Below, in pieces: positions 60,494 to 62,000 of a stretch of 62,000 bases of DNA. The stretch is taken from contig NMRA01000130.1 of NCBI GenBank assembly GCA_002633005.1, forward strand, positions 5,577 to 67,576, read 5' to 3'. Below the pieces are notes generated by a model. That model saw only the letters and a program-made list of their open reading frames with translations. It did not search any database and was not told the origin of the DNA. The translations under genes were made by a program, and so were the position numbers. This stretch comes from Phoronis australis. Its lineage: Eukaryota; Phoronida; Phoronidae. The first letter of the stretch is position 1. Each line of letters starts with the position of its first letter.

Positions 60494-61179
60494 TTGAAAC
60501 GATACATAGAGTTGACAACTCTGCTTGTATGCCCGTCTTCCTGCTGTCACAGTGTGGTTCACTATTTATTTCGCTTCGTATAAGTTCATTTCAATCATTG
60601 CCTGACGATGAGGCATGCAGTCTTAAAATATAATTAATGTTTTAATTTGTTCAGTTGTCTCTTATGTCTCTCGGTGTTTTGCTACATAGGTGCACGACTG
60701 AAGAAATGGGATTGCTTCAACACTACGAGCGAGTCTCTATTAAATGTCAAACAAAAAGTCCAGTCGTGTTTGCAACGAAGTTTGTGAATTGGCAACTCTT
60801 TAAGCGACCTGGAAATATTTGGGCCCCCTAACCTGGGCTGCAATGCGCGTAGACGCAAGAAACTCATGAAAACGCGAGATATCTCCAGGCATTTCACGCG
60901 AAACACATGATGATACTAAATACGTACTCAATCTGTAAATGAAGTAGATGGACCCTTTGGAACACGTGTATTGACTAAATTTTCTAAATAAAAACTTTAG
61001 TGAGATAGTTGCGATGTCCAACTGAACCAAAATTCAGTAGCGGTTGATAATGAACACAGAAGAGCTGATGGATGACAGAAGTCACCGGTAAGGGATATTT
61101 CACCATTGCTTACAAGTATCTGTCAATAATGAACCGTTTGAACTGAAAAGCTCATCCGGTCTTGAGTCGTTGCCCATTG
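60494..61179. other. Upstream region of the GPCR gene
   Basis: The promoter of the minus-strand receptor gene should be here. No motif assigned; only short chance frames. Confidence 0.4.
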
Positions 61180-61360
61180 AGCCGGCAACTCAAGTCATAG
61201 ACAATTTGGGAATTTGCAAATTTAGGGTTGGCCAACCTCAATAGGTTCTGAAGCGTTTTGTACAGTCGCTGATGGTTTCGATTTTTATGTTGGCAACGGA
61301 AAAGGAATTCTATCGTGGTAAGGAATATTTGAGACCGGTTTTCATTTTTCAGGGGGAAAT
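61180..61360. repeat. Rearranged fragment of the TTAA-type MITE family
   Basis: 61,181-61,285 is the reverse complement of 20,865-20,960 (GGCAACTCAAGTC, GGTTGGCCAACCTCAATAGG). 61,295-61,345 instead runs in forward orientation relative to 55,653-55,696 (GGTAAGGAATATTTGAGACC). The copy is therefore rearranged or internally inverted. Confidence 0.5.
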
Positions 61361-62000
61361 GCGTTCGAACATGTTGCACGCAAATTTCTTTTCCCCCACG
61401 CCTTTTTCTCAAAAGTGCCTTTATACCGAAAAGTTAGCGTTGTGATTTGAGTAACGACGTCAAAAGTGAACCAATCAAATTCAGTCACTTTCATCACACC
61501 TACTCCCCTATTTGGGCAGTCGTCGAGGCTTTCATCAGCGTAAACGAAAACGACGGCGTTCTTTGGAACTGGCCTTTTTAAGCGTCAGGTTTCTTTAATT
61601 TTGGACAGTGGATCTTTGCGATCCTTTGTGAGCAAAACAGAGGGGCATTATTTTTATTATCCTGGTATGTTAATTCGTAACAAATCTTTGATGAAAACCG
61701 TTACTTGGCAAAACTGCAAGCAAAGCCAACTCATTTTGGGTAATCCTGGTATTCCCATGGAGGCATATTTCAATATGTTAGAACATTCCTCTTTTCATAG
61801 AACTGTAGAATTGGAATGTCAACTACCGCACGTGACCCATTCTTGTTAGACCCAGTCTCAAGATGGCGCTGATCGGTTAAGCGGGGTTGGCAACGAGGCT
61901 GGTGTTAGAGCCAGTGATGCGTGTTCCAATCTCTCTTGTTGACCGTAACACACGCTACATGTTTCAGTATCACTTATTTTTACTTTCTGAAGAAATGAAT
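61361..62000. other. Right-edge sequence, nothing recognised
   Basis: One plus-strand open frame at 61,601-61,849 has no family motif. No repeat structure seen. Confidence 0.4.

Overview
The window is eukaryotic nuclear DNA from an animal. It has compact coding exons with GT/AG introns, long AT-rich non-coding stretches, microsatellites and many short terminal-inverted-repeat transposon relics. The two recognisable gene families are a dual-oxidase maturation factor (DUOXA) and an intronless rhodopsin-class GPCR. Together with the repeat style they suggest a marine invertebrate, probably a non-vertebrate deuterostome (hemichordate, echinoderm or cephalochordate). That assignment is inference from style and is not proven.

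Layout. Positions 1-26,045 are gene-poor: I found no exon I can defend, only dispersed repeats, short tandem repeats and MITE-like elements. A complete eight-exon DUOXA gene (DUOXA-A, 429 aa) lies on the + strand at 26,052-32,811. Next comes 12 kb of repeat-rich intergenic DNA (32,812-44,972) with a roughly 1-kb TIR element, a mariner-like relic and several dispersed repeats. A second complete eight-exon DUOXA gene (DUOXA-B, 418 aa) follows on the + strand at 44,980-57,241. Its large introns carry a 540-bp trinucleotide microsatellite, a fold-back element and two MITEs. A single-exon class A GPCR (342 aa) lies on the - strand at 59,327-60,355, convergent with DUOXA-B. The rest of the right edge holds repeats only.

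The two DUOXA genes are tandem paralogues. Every intron phase through the membrane domain is conserved, exon 2 is exactly 58 nt in both, and both have an AG acceptor 6-7 nt before the start codon. They differ by one intron (between exons 6 and 7 of A, absent in B) and have largely unrelated cytoplasmic tails. In known animals DUOXA proteins chaperone DUOX NADPH oxidases from the ER to the plasma membrane to make extracellular H2O2. No DUOX exon was recognised in this window, so the partner must lie outside it or elsewhere.

Exon boundaries were derived by hand from splice signals, reading-frame continuity and the match of the translated pieces to the DUOXA family. Repeat boundaries come from visual comparison and are accurate to a few bases where a target-site duplication is stated, and otherwise approximate.
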